This document shows positions 49,218 to 61,646 of a DNA stretch of 64,000 nt, one piece after another (the stretch's first letter is position 1; each line of letters begins with the position of its first letter). Source of the DNA: Corella eumyota (lineage: Eukaryota; Chordata; Ascidiacea; Phlebobranchia; Corellidae); NCBI GenBank assembly GCA_963082875.1, contig OY720101.1:4154001-4218000 (forward strand), read 5' to 3'. A model generated the notes under the pieces. That model was not told the DNA's origin. It saw nothing but the letters and a program-made list of their open reading frames with translations, and did no database searches. Position numbers and translations under genes: made by a program.

Positions 49218-49451
49218 AAATCTTAGAACAATGTTGTCAATTGAAATAAAAATATATTAAATAATATTTTTAAAACTTATTAACATAAAAAATAATCACT
49301 TGGACATAAAATACAAAAAAATTCATTGTAAGAAAATATTGCACAAAAAACGTGTATACAGAATTAAAACGATAAAAGTATAATAAGTGCTTTAACTATT
49401 ACAAATAAAGTTCTACAAAAGAAACCAATGCTGAAATATTCTGATAACTTG

Positions 49452-52400
49452 CTACACATTATCATAAAGATTGTCTTTAATAGTTGAGTAGTCAGAATTT
49501 GGTTTAATATTTTGGTAATGTTGTTGCGAGGTACTTGGTCCTGTGTTTTGTAAATTACAAAAATTATTACAAATTGCTTTACACTTTTTTCGATAGCAAA
49601 ATAATAGTTTATTAAACTATTGTAGTAAATATCAACATTATTATTACCTCTGAAGGTGTTCCTAGACCCACTGGGGTTAATGTCAGATAGCCATCCTCCC
49701 CTAAACATTGAAATATTTAGGAATTTCAAATAAAATTATGTTACATAAAGTTGCTTCAATTTTTGTAAAAAAATAATAACTGGTACTATAGTAATGATAG
49801 CATATCAAGATTAAATTTACCTTTTACAACATTCACATTATTCTTGTAGTTTTCATAATCAGTTGATTGATTTGGTTTAACCTTAATGTAGAAAAATATA
49901 ACTTACAAGTTAATAAATAGCATAAATAATGTTAATCTTTTTCACAAAACTTATAGAGACATAATCATTTTAAAATGTAAATAGTATAAACAAAAACAAA
50001 AATATATAAATATTTAAATAGGATATTGTAAACCTACTTGTTGTTGGTTTATTGTATTTCCCTGTATTGGTGATTCGCACAAACCTAAAAATAGAAATAA
50101 GTTAGCTAGTTTGCATTTTTACTGAATTTTCAACATAAATTAAAAGAATGTTACTCATTAATTTAATTTCTTATAAGAATTACTTGGAATTTTATTTTGC
50201 TGATGTTTGAATGTTTGAATTGTGGTTTATAAAATTTCTTTTTTTGTGAACTGTTTATTTATTACATTAAAAATATAAAAATAGCATACCATTGTCATTA
50301 TGCATAGAAAAATTATTTTGCCCTTGTGGGTTGTCAGATTGTTTTTCTAAAAATAGATTCAATAATAAAAAAAGTTAAGGTTTAAATAACAATTACAAAA
50401 ACTTACATTTATATTTATATGTAAAATAAATTAATGTAAAAAAGTAACATTATATTTAAACCAATGTTAATATACTAAAGACTATGTAAATAATCAAATT
50501 AAGATTCTACCTGTTCTTTTTCCAAACCAAATACATATCAAAACTCCAGCCAAAATTACAACAACAACAACTACAACAATAACAATTATAATTGTTGTGT
50601 CCAAACCACCTGAACCATTAGGATCAACTGGTGTTGAATCAATAACATTAACATTAAATTCAACAGAAAGTGGTTGAGTAGGAAATGTGGAGGATTGAAT
50701 AGTTAATGCATAACTACCATTGTCAGCATGTGATACCTAAATAAATATAAAATATATTTAGTTTAAAAGTGATAACAAATTTTACTACTGATCTACTAAA
50801 TCAGGTATACAACAAATAAAAAAAATAATCTACCTTATTTCTCGTGAATGTATAAGTCTCTGAGTCCATTATATTAGTAAGTGGGTTGATATTATTATTA
50901 GCCACATTACTTCCTGGTATTTAAATATAAATATTAATAATAAAAGATATTAAGTTTCTATTATTTTATTTTTTTTTTTTTCATTAACTTTAAATAAATT
51001 ACCGTTTAATCTAAGACTTGAAATAGTAGAAATTGGATTGGAAATAAATTGAAAAGTGCAAATTCCAGTTTGATTGACAACCCAAGGTAACGAACATTCA
51101 ACTTCTGTGGAGGAAGATGTTAGTCTGGGTGAATCTATTAAAAAATAAAAAGTAAACAAACAAACAATTTCAGTTGAAAAAATATCCGAAAACCTACATT
51201 GCACATTTAGTGTTTCAATATTTGATCTTCCAGTTTGATTAAATTCTGGTAGTTGAGTAAATGGAGAATTTGCTCGACAATATACTTGCTTACCATTGTC
51301 AGATGCTGTTAAACTTGCTGTTGTAAAAGTTAAACCCTAAAAATTTGTGGGTCCCATATTTAAGTAAAAAAAAACATGTACTAACTATTGGATTAGCCTC
51401 TATATAAATCAAACAAGAATTTACCACATCTTGTTGATTTGAAGTATTTCCAATATGAAAAGTAAATGAAGTTGAATTAGGAATAACTTGATCATAATCA
51501 CAAGATAAATTCAATCTACTTCCTTCAATCACTGTTTCAACTCCATTTAATGATACAGTTGGTGCTAAAAATGACAAATTTCATTTGGAGACTTGAAAGC
51601 TTTAATTGCAATGTATATCAGTCTAACATTACGATTACCTGTTCAGCATTGTAAATTATTTTGTCCACTCCACATTGCATTTGCCAAACAAGTAGTTGTA
51701 TTAGATGTAAGTTGACTTTGATTTAAATAAAATAACTCTCCATTGTTAGAACAACTAAATGTTCCAACTGAGTTGTAAATTCTAGATGTTGCAAAAATTT
51801 CAACATTGTATAGAAGAGAAGAATTGCAATCTAATGATTAAAATTTATTTATATTAATTGGATTGTGTATAACTATATTTTTTTTATTAATTTTATGATT
51901 TATTTACAGCATGTTAATGTTAAATTAATGTAGTTAACAAACTAATTATTACTAACTTTGCACAAAAATAAACACAAGTAAATAAATAGGAGCTTTATCT
52001 GGTATTGTGCATGTCATTGAAATATTCAAGTTTGCAAATGAAGGAAGTTTAAACGTAAGTTGTGATGTAATGTAAGTAGAATCTTGTACACATGAAATGG
52101 TTTCATTTTCTCCATCACGAGGAGTACAACCTAAGTATTCAGGGAAAAAGGTGGAATCATCCAATTCTCCTCCATATTTCCATATACACGCAGCTGATAT
52201 GTCAACTACCTCAAATCTTGCTTGTACAATAAAACCACTATAACTGGTTGCTAGAACACCAACTGATAAACCATTTGTTACATCTGGGATGGTTGTAATA
52301 GTGTTTACAGCAAACACACCTTTAAATATTTTTAACGTAATTTCAATTTTTGTTAGTGAGAATTAATAAAACACCAAATTTCAAGAAATTAAAACCTTTA

Positions 52401-52598
52401 CAAAAAATGAATGCGACAGTAATTTAATTGTAAAATAAAAGAAATTATTTTGCAATATTTGGGTGATTATTTATAACTTATTGTATTAAATAAATTTATA
52501 TTTTTCTATTTGTTAGAATTTAAATAAAAAATAAAACAAATGGTAAATGACTTACCTATAATGTTTGATAGAAAAAATACTAAACATTTAATTTGCAT
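49452..52598 (-). CDS. Receptor gene E: class 3 N-terminus, in-frame stop at end of CCP
   Basis: Start ATG at 52598 (MQIKCLVFFLSNIIG, signal peptide). The N-terminal exon (about 51.96-52.32 kb) is a third type, with AACIWKYGGELDD and ENETISCVQDSTYITSQLTF, Ig-like by its Cys-x-Trp and later Cys. The CCP exon (about 51.64-51.83) then ends LQC followed by TGA (51643-51645) where all siblings have TGG of LQCW. As written the product would be a short secreted protein of one Ig-like and one CCP domain. Downstream Ig, TM (ending IWFGKRTG) and tail exons are still open, to a stop at 49452. The tail keeps DGYLTL, HYQNI, SDYSTI and YDNV, but the first tyrosine motif is CESP. Could be a soluble decoy or a recently inactivated gene. 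Confidence 0.7.
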
Positions 52599-52860
52599 AC
52601 TTCTTAAAATATAAGTTATCTCAATTTTAGAAAACATACCCAAACGAGATATTTTTGCATTTGTCAAACATTAAAAATAAATTGATATTAAGGGTATTTC
52701 CCAACAAAATAAACAACAACGTTGCCAAACTTTTTTTACATAAATAAAATATTTAACAAATTTAAAAAAAACTTGCAAATTTGAAAACAGACAGTTTTTA
52801 TTAGTGTGGCGTATTTTAAAATTATATTAAATTATAATAAAAAAAATTCATTCAACTAAA

Positions 52861-52872
52861 GGATACTTTCCC
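52861..52872. promoter_or_regulatory. Degenerate kappaB-like site upstream of receptor gene E
   Basis: GGATACTTTCCC followed by CAAACTTACAATATTGTTGT, the counterpart of the B/D/F block, about 263 bp upstream. A second related word GGGTATTTCCC is at 52692-52702, about 95 bp upstream of the start. Confidence 0.4.
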
Positions 52873-53115
52873 AAACTTACAATATTGTTGTCAATTTAAT
52901 TAATTTGGTATATATTGATAGATTAGCATTATAATTATTTAAACACATTATTAACATTTAAAAATGCAAAACATACGCCAAAGATAATAAAATGATTGCA
53001 CAATTATATATACAAAATAACTGTCATAAAAATATGACAAGTGCTTTTAAATATTGCAAATTAAATATATGAAAGAAAACATAAAAATAAAAAAATAAAA
53101 TAATATAATAACTTG

Positions 53116-56100
53116 TTAATTATCATAAGGATTGTCTTTAATAGTTGAGTAGTTCGAAATTGGTTTAATATTTTGGTAATGTTGTTGCGAGGTACTTGGT
53201 CCTGTGTTCTGTAAATTACAAAATTTTTACAGCTAACTTTACACTTTTTTTAGTTAGCAAAATATATGTTAAGTATTGGAAAGTAATGTAAAACAGTTCA
53301 TTTACTAACAATAATAATATTACCTCTAAGGGTGTTTCTGGACCAAGTGGATTTAATGTCAAATAGCTTTCTTCACCTAAACAATAAAATACATGATAAT
53401 TTTAATAAAATTTTATAACATTAAGTTGCTGTCATTCAAAAAAGAACAACAACTGGTACTGTGGTAGCAAACATAAGATTTTGAAAATTACCTTTTACAA
53501 CATTTACATTATTTTTGTAGTTTTCATATTCAGTTGATTGATTTGGTTTAACCTTATACAAGTGTTTTCCAAAACTGTCATAATTTTAGAATGTAAATAG
53601 TACATAACATATTTAACCATATTTACTTGTTGATGTTGGTTTATTGTATTTCCCTGTATTTGTGATTCATACAAACCTAAAAATAGAAATAAGTTTAGCT
53701 AATTTGCATTTTTACTGAATTTTTAACATGAATTAACAGGATGTTACTTAATAATTTAATTTCTTAAAAGAATTACTCTAAAACTGTTTTCTGTTTTGCT
53801 GATGTTTAAATTGTGGTTCCTAAAATATTCTATTTTTAATTCTTTAATAAATATATTAAAAATATAAAAATAGCATACCATTGTAATTATGCATAGACAA
53901 ATTGTCTTGCTGTTGTGGGTTGTCAAATTGTTTATCTAAAAATATATTTAGTATTAAAACTAAAGTTAAGGTTAAAAAATTACAAAAACTTACGTTTATA
54001 TTTAAATGAAAAAAATTGAATGTAAAATAGTAACTTGATATTTAAACCAACGTTAATATACAAATAGACAAATCTAAAGACTGTGTAAATAATCAAATTA
54101 AAATTATACCTTTTCTTCTTCGGCACCAAAGAAATAACAAAACTCCAGCCAAAATTACAACAACAACAACTACAACAATAATAATTATAATTGTTGTGTC
54201 CAAACCACCTGAACCACCAGGACCATTTGGGTCAATTGGTGTTGAATCAATAACTTTTACATCAAATTCAACAGAAAGTGGTTGAGTAGAAAATATGGTG
54301 GATTGAATAGTTAATGTATAACTACCATTGTCAGCTTGTGATACCTAAAAAAAATATAAAAAATATTTAGTTGAAAGGTGATAAAAAACAATATATTTAA
54401 TTAAGTTAAACTTAAATGAGTAAATACATGATTTACCTTATTTTTTGTAAATGAAAAGGTCTGTGAGTAACTTATATTGGCAAGTGGGTTCATATTATCA
54501 TTTGCAACAATATATTCTGGTTTAAAAATATAAATAATAATATCACATATTGAAAACTGCAATTTAAATTCCTACAGAATAAATATTTCACAATCAACCT
54601 ACTCAATTTAAATTAAACTCTTAAAACTTTCCTTTGAAATTTAATAATAACAAACCATTTAAAGTAAGACTTGAAATAGTAGAAAGTGGATTGGAAATAA
54701 ATTGAAGTGTGCAAGTTCCAGTTTGATTGACAACCCAAGGTAGTAAACATTTAACTTTTGTGGATGGAGATGTTAGTCTGGGTGAATCTATTAAAGAAGT
54801 TAGAAGAAACAAACAATTTCAGTCGAAAAAACATACACACCTTAAGTCACACTAAACCTACATTGTACATTTAGTGTTTCAATATTTGATCTTCCAGTTT
54901 GACTAAATTCTGGTAGTTGCGTAAATGGAGATTTTGCTTGACAATATACTTGCTTACCATTGTCAGATGCTGTTAAATTTGTTGTTGTAAAAGTTGAACT
55001 CTAAATATTTGTAAACACCATATTGAAGCAAAAAAAAACATTTTACCCACAAATGCTTTCGAGTCTGTATAACCAAATAAATATTTACCACATCTTGTTG
55101 ATTTAAAGTATCTTCAATATAAAAGGTAGATGAAGTTGCACTAGGAATAACTTGATCATAATCACAAGTTAAATTTAATCCATTTCCCTCAATCACTGTT
55201 TGAACTCCATTTAATGTAACAGTTGGTGCTAAAATTACAAAATTTATTTAAAACCAAACACTTTCCCTAATAACAATGTATACCATTCTACTGTTAAATT
55301 TACCTGTCCAGCATTGTAAATTATTTTGACCACTCCACATTGCATTTGCCAAACAAGTAGTTGTATCAGATGTAAGTTGACTTTGATTTGAATAAAAAAA
55401 CTCTCCATTGTTAGAACAACTAAATGTTCCAACTAAGTTGTAAATTCTAGATGTTGCAAGTACTTCAACATTATATGGAAAAGTGGAAGCACAGTCTAAA
55501 ATAATGTTAAGTCTGTTAATACAGGAAAACCTCTTTAAAATTTTTTTTTGTTAAACTATTTTTAAACCTTTTCTTATAAAGTAGTTAAAAGTCTTTTTAC
55601 TGGTATAATACAATAAAAAAAAATCTCGATCTTTAAGTGAAGTTAATTCCAAAAATTTTTGATATTGATAACTTTGTATTATTATTACATCTTCAATAAA
55701 CTAACTAACCTCGAACCACAATTACCCAAACTTGAGTTAAAACTGGAGTAAAACTACCATCAGCACATACTAAAGTAACATTAGATGAACTGGTAAGAGA
55801 TTGTAAAAAGGTGAGGTTGGAATAAATATTTCCACCTTCTATTACACAGGAAAATGAACTGGTGTTATAGCATTCCATAAAAATACCACTATAAAACTGT
55901 GTTGGGCTTTCAGATTCAATCCAACTCCATGTACAAGAACTTATATCAGCTAATTGTGGTATTGTAGCAGTTACAATTAAACCTGTGTAACCTGTTACCC
56001 AAACATCTCCATTTTGTGAAGGTGGAATTGTTGCTAGTTGAGCATTAACAACTACAAATAATTTAAAAAATAGGTCAAACAGTCAAAAGAAAAATTGTTT

Positions 56101-56462
56101 CACCAAAAAATTCTTTAATAGTGTAAATATATAGTTAGCCATAGTTTTCTTTTCTCAACTATAAAGCTTGTTGCAAAAATGTTAAAAAAGTCAAAATATA
56201 TTCGCATCATTAAAAAAAAATAGTAATATAAACCTTTTGTAACATACAAAATTAAAAAGATAATTTCCCTTCAGAACATAAGAATGTTGACAACAATAGA
56301 AATCAAATCAATTTTAATAAAAAAGAGAATCAAAAAAATAAAACAAAATGTTTTATATTATTTACAACTTATTAATAATTAAGAATATACAAAGAATTAC
56401 TCACCTGCAAAGCTGAACAATATATGCACAAAAATAAAATAAAACGCCAAACTTTTATTCAT
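53116..56462 (-). CDS. Receptor gene F: class 2, intact
   Basis: Start ATG at 56462 (MNKSLAFYFIFVHILFSFA, signal peptide). Exons in order: N-terminal Ig-like (about 55.72-56.05 kb; CTWSWIESESPTQFY), CCP (about 55.30-55.50), Ig in two exons (about 55.09-55.23 and 54.86-55.00), membrane-proximal Ig-like in two exons (about 54.65-54.79 and 54.44-54.52) continuing into the TM exon (about 54.11-54.34), then five tail exons to the stop at 53116. Tail motifs: YESQ, YENYKNN, SYLTLNP, HYQNI, DYSTI and a final YDN without the usual Val. No nonsense codon or frame break was seen. It is the closest relative of gene H, which suggests duplication of a block with genes E and G. Confidence 0.85.
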
Positions 56463-56618
56463 TTTGATTCAGTTCTTCATTTATTTTTATCTATAAAGCT
56501 ATTTTACATTTAGTTCATAAAAGTAAAAATTTTAAATCAAATGTAACACAGAAAACTTTTTTATTAATTAACTGAACGATTACGAGTAAATTGTAAAATA
56601 TTTACATAGCAATAAAAA

Positions 56619-56629
56619 GGGACTTTCCC
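56619..56629. promoter_or_regulatory. kappaB site upstream of receptor gene F
   Basis: GGGACTTTCCC, the classical NF-kappaB word, 157 bp upstream of the start codon and followed by AAATCTCATAACAGTGTTGT. Confidence 0.65.
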
Positions 56630-56864
56630 AAATCTCATAACAGTGTTGTCAATTAAAACAAAAATAGATTTAAAAAAATTTTAAAACTTATTAACATAAA
56701 AAATAATTACTTGCACATAAAATACAAAAAAATCCATTGTAAAAAAATTATTGCACAAAAAAGTGTATACAGAATTAAAACAATGAAAGAATAATAAGTG
56801 CTTAATAGTTATTGAAAATAAAGTTCTACAGAAAAAACAAATGTTGAAATATTATATTAAATTG

Positions 56865-59800
56865 CTACACATTATCATAAGAATTGTCTTTAATAGTTGA
56901 GTAGTCAGAACTTGGTTTAATATTTTGGTAATGTTGTTGCGAAGTACTTGGTCCTGTGTTCTGTAAATTACAAAAATTATTACAAATTGTTTTACACTTT
57001 TTTCGATAGCAAAATAATAGTTTATTAAACTATTGTAGTAAATATCAACATTATTATCACCTCTGAAGGTGTTCCTAGACCCACTGGGGTTAATGTCAGA
57101 TAGCCATCCTCACCTAAACATTAAAATACTTAGGAATTTCAAATAAAATTATATTACATAACATTGCTTTAATTTTTGTAAAAAAATAATAACTGGAGCT
57201 ATGGTGGCATACCACGATTAAATTTACCTTTTACAACATTCACATTATTCTTGTAGTTTTCATAATTAGTTGAATGATTTGGTTTAACCTTAATGTAGAA
57301 AAATATAACTTACATGTTAATAAATAAAATAAATAATGTAAATCTTTTTCACAAAACTTATAGAGACATAATCATTTTAAAATGTAAATAGTACAAAAAA
57401 AAGTATATTAATATTTATATAAGGTGTTTAACCTACTTGTTGTTGTTGGTTTATTGTATTTCCCTGTATTGGTGATTCGCACAAACCTAAAAATAGAAAT
57501 TATTTAGCTAACTTGCATTTAACAAGATGTTACTTATTAAATCATTTTCTTAAAACAACTATATATTTTAAAATTGATTTTTATTTTGCTGATGTTCAAA
57601 TTGTGGTTTATAAAATTCTTCTTTTTAAACCGTTAATTAAATAAATTAAAAATACAAAAATAGCAAACCATTGTCATTCGGCGTAGGCAAATTGTGTTGT
57701 TGTCGTAGGTTGTTAAATTGTTTATCTAAAAATATATTTATTATTAAAACTAAAGTTAAGGTTAAAAAATTACAAAAACTTAAATTTATACCAAAATGGA
57801 AAAAATTAATGTAAAATAGTAACTTGATATTTAAACCAACGTTAATATACAAATAGACAAATCTAAAGACTGTGTAAATAATCAAATTAAAATTATACCT
57901 TTTCTACTTCGGCACCAAAGAAATAACAAAACTCCAGCCAAAATTACAACAACAGCAACAACAATAATAATAATTATATTTGTTGTGTCCAAACCCCCTG
58001 ACTCACCAGGACCATTGGGGTCGATTGGTGTTGAATCAACAACATTAGCATTAAATTCAACAGAAAGTGGTTGAGTAGGAAATGTAGAGGATTGAATAGT
58101 TAATGTATAACTACCATTGTCAGCTTGTGATACCTAAATAAAATATAAAAATTATTTAGTTGAAAGGTGATAAAAAGCAATATATTTAATTAAGTTAAAC
58201 TTAAATGAGTAAACACATGATTTACCCTATTTCTTGTAAATATAAAAGTCTGTGAGTCACTTATATTGGTGAGTGGGTTCATATTATCATTTGCAACATT
58301 ATTTCCTGGTTTTTAAATATAAATATTAATATCACACAATGTAAGCTGCAATTTTATTTCTTACAAAATATTTCACAATAAACTTATAAAATTTAAAATA
58401 AACTCTTAAAACCTTCCCTTAATATTTAATAATAACAAACCATTTAAAGTAAGATTTGAAATGGTAGAAAGTGGATTGGAAATAAATTGAAGTGTACAAG
58501 TTCCAGTTTGATTGACAATCCAAGGTAATGAACATTCAACTTCTGTGGAGGGAGATGTTAGTCTGGGTAAATCTATTAAAAACAGTTAAAAGTTAAAACA
58601 AACAAACAAACAATTTAAGTTGAAAAAACATTAACACTTTAAGTTACAATTAAACCTACATTGTACACTTAGTGTTTCAATATTTGATCTTCCAGTTTGA
58701 CTAAATTCCGGTAGTTGAGTAAATGAAGAATTTGCTTGACAATATACTTGCTTACCATTGTCAGATGCTGTTAAATTTGCTGTTGTAAAAGTTAAACCCT
58801 AAATATTCGTAGACCAAAATTAAGTAACAAAAGTTTTTCATTAACTATTGTATTTTTGTATGTAAACAAGTATTTACCACATCTTGTGAATAAGAAGTGT
58901 CTCCAATATAAAAAAAAAATGAAGTTGAACTAGGAATAACTTGATCATAATCACAAGTTAAATTCAATCTAGTTCCTTCAATCACTGCTTCAACTCCATT
59001 TAATATTACAGTTGGTGCTAAAAATTACAAAAAATTTTTTAAGAATTGCACATTTTATTTAATTGCAATGCATATTATCTTACTGTTAAATTAACCTGTC
59101 CAACATTGTAAATTATTTTGTCCACTCCACATTGCATTTGCCAAACAAGTAGTTGTATTAGATGTAAGTTGACTTTGATTTGAATAAAATAACTTTCCAT
59201 TGTTAGAACAACTAAATGTTCCAACTGAGTTGTAAATTCTAGGTGTTGTAAGAACTTCAACATTGTATGGAAGAGAAGAATTGCAATCTAAAGGTAAATA
59301 GTTACTTTTACTAAATGAATTGTATTTACTAGTGGACCAAAAAAATTAAAATAAACTGGGCGACATACGATTTTTACGTTTTAAAGTGGTTGTTAATGTG
59401 TGTATTTTTTATTGCTAACAAAAAAAATTATAAAACAGCATTCTAGAAACAACAGCTAATTAACAACTAGAATTACATATAAACTGGTTGGCTTTCGACA
59501 AAAATAGTTTATATAGAAAAAAAGGATTTCCGTACAACATTAATTTTTAATGTATTTTAAAAGATTTGACATTCCTAAAAATTCTAGTTTGCAGGATACA
59601 ATTTTGCAAGGTAAAAAAAATTAAAAGAAAGCATTAATGCTTTTAAGCAGGAGACCAATTTTTGTTTGTCCAAAACTTTAAAAGTGTCGCTAGATCAAAA
59701 ATACATCTAATTCTAAAATTTAAAACCCATTGTTGAATTAAAAAGTTATTACTGTAATGCAAATAAAACAGCTAAAAAAATTAGAAAGCATGCAAATAAA

Positions 59801-60599
59801 TAACTTTATCACATTAATAACATCAAATTTTGTAGTGCATAGATAGTCTTAGTGAACGAATTAAAAACTTAAATATTTATGTTTTGTTGTTAATTTTATA
59901 TTTTAAACCTATTTAAGTTGTAGTTATAATAACTTAATAAAATTAAACCTAATTTGATAACAAAATAAAATTAACTTACCTTGTACATAAATGAACACAG
60001 GTAAATTTACAAAAATATTATTATCAGCTCCCTGTAAACACTGCATTGAAATATTCATGTTTGATGATAAAGGAAGTTTAAATGTAATTTGTGATGTAAT
60101 GTAGGAAGAATCTTGTACACATGAAATAGTTTCATTTTCTTCATCACGAGGAGTACAACTTTCATATGAGGGTCGAAATGGAATTCCATCAAGCTCACCT
60201 TCATATTTCCATACACATGTGGCTGAAATATCAACTACCTCAAATCTTGCTTGTACAATAAAACCACTATAACTGGTTGCTAAAACACCAACTGGTGAAC
60301 CATTTGTTACATCTGGGATGGTTGCAATAGTGTTTACAGCAAACACACCTTTAAATATATATAATATAAATTAAATTAAAAAAAATTAAAACCTTTAAAA
60401 ACAAACAACAAATAAATGTGACAATAATTTAATTGTAAAATAAGTAAAATTATTTTGCATTATTTGGGTAATTATAACTTATTGTATTAAACAAATTTAT
60501 ATTTTTCTGTTTGTTGAAATTTAAATAAAAAATAAAACAAATATTAAAAGACTTACCTATATTGTTTAATAGAAAAAATACTAAACATTTAATGTGCAT
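56865..60599 (-). CDS. Receptor gene G: class 3 N-terminus, intact
   Basis: Start ATG at 60599 (MHIKCLVFFLLNNIG, signal peptide). N-terminal exon (about 59.98-60.35 kb) is of the same type as gene E (ISATCVWKYEGELDG, ENETISCVQDSSYITSQ). The CCP exon (about 59.10-59.29) keeps the final Trp (LQCWTG). Ig in two exons (about 58.88-59.02 and 58.66-58.80), membrane-proximal domain, TM exon (about 57.90-58.14), then tail exons to the stop at 56865. Tail: CESP in place of YESP, YENYKNN, DGYLTL, HYQNI, SDYSTI, SYDNV. No frame break was seen. The intron between CCP and N-terminal exons is about 690 bp, against 120 bp in gene E. A hAT MITE sits about 105 bp upstream of the start codon. Confidence 0.83.
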
Positions 60600-60704
60600 A
60601 CTTCTTAAAATATAAGTTACCTCAATTTTTTAGAAAACATTCTAGATCGAAATCTTTTTGCATTTGTCAATCATTTAAAATAAATTGATATTAAGGGTAT
60701 TTCC

Positions 60705-61230
60705 CATAGAGATACTAATATATACACTAGAGTGGGCTTCGCATCCATTTTGTGTCGCAAATTGAAGACTGATTTGCCATACTCGCCAGAGTTGCCAAAG
60801 CAAAATTTAAACTTTTAGATTGTTTTTAGGAAACTAAAATAAACATTTTTTTTACCTTTAATTTAATCTATTTAAATCATTGATCAATAAAAAAATGTTA
60901 TATTTTCATTAAAAAGCGAATTTTCTTAATTTTTTATCATTTTAAAGTGGTCTTCCAAACCTGTGCCATAGAGGTCTACTGTTTAATAAATATTTGTAAG
61001 AATCGAAGTGTTTTACTTGTATAGTGCTATTTTATACATTTTTTTGAAATTTTTGTATTAACGTTGCTAGACAATTTTTAGATTTTAACATAAAAATAAT
61101 AAGTAAATTGTTTAAAAATTGCAAATGGCAACTCTGGCCAGTATGGCAAATCGGCCTTCAATTTGCGACATTTTGCAGTGAACAACTGCCTAGCAACACC
61201 TACTCTAGTGTATATATTAGTATCTCTATG
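60705..61230. mobile_element. hAT-type MITE (526 bp) in the promoter of receptor gene G
   Basis: Long perfect inverted ends (CATAGAGATACTAATATATA and its complement at the right end, about 28 bp), with inner inverted segments around GCAAATTGAAG. GTATTTCC is duplicated at 60697-60704 and 61231-61238. The paralogous region upstream of gene E (52692-52702) has the uninterrupted sequence with a single GTATTTCC, which is the empty site. Confidence 0.92.
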
Positions 61231-61396
61231 GTATTTCCCAACAAAATGAATAACAACGTTGCCAAACTTTTTTTACATAAACAAAATATTTCACAAATTT
61301 AAAAAAAACTTGCAAATTTGAAAACAATCAGTTTTTATTAGTGTGGCGTATTTTAAAATTATTTTAAATTATAATAAAACACTTCATTCAACTAAA

Positions 61397-61408
61397 GGAT
61401 ACTTTCCC
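61397..61408. promoter_or_regulatory. Degenerate kappaB-like site upstream of receptor gene G
   Basis: GGATACTTTCCC with the CAAACTTACAATATTGTTGT block, the counterpart of the site upstream of gene E, now displaced by the MITE. Confidence 0.35.
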
Positions 61409-61646
61409 AAACTTACAATATTGTTGTCAATTTAATTAATTTGGTATATATTGATAGATTAGCATTATAATTATTTAAACACATTATTAACATTTAATAA
61501 TGCAAAACATACGCCAAAGATAATAAAATGATTGCACAATTATATATACAAAATAACTATTATAAAAATATAACAAAGTGCTTTTAAATATTGCAAATTA
61601 AATTTTACAAAATGAAACATAAAACTGAAATATTTTATTAACATGT

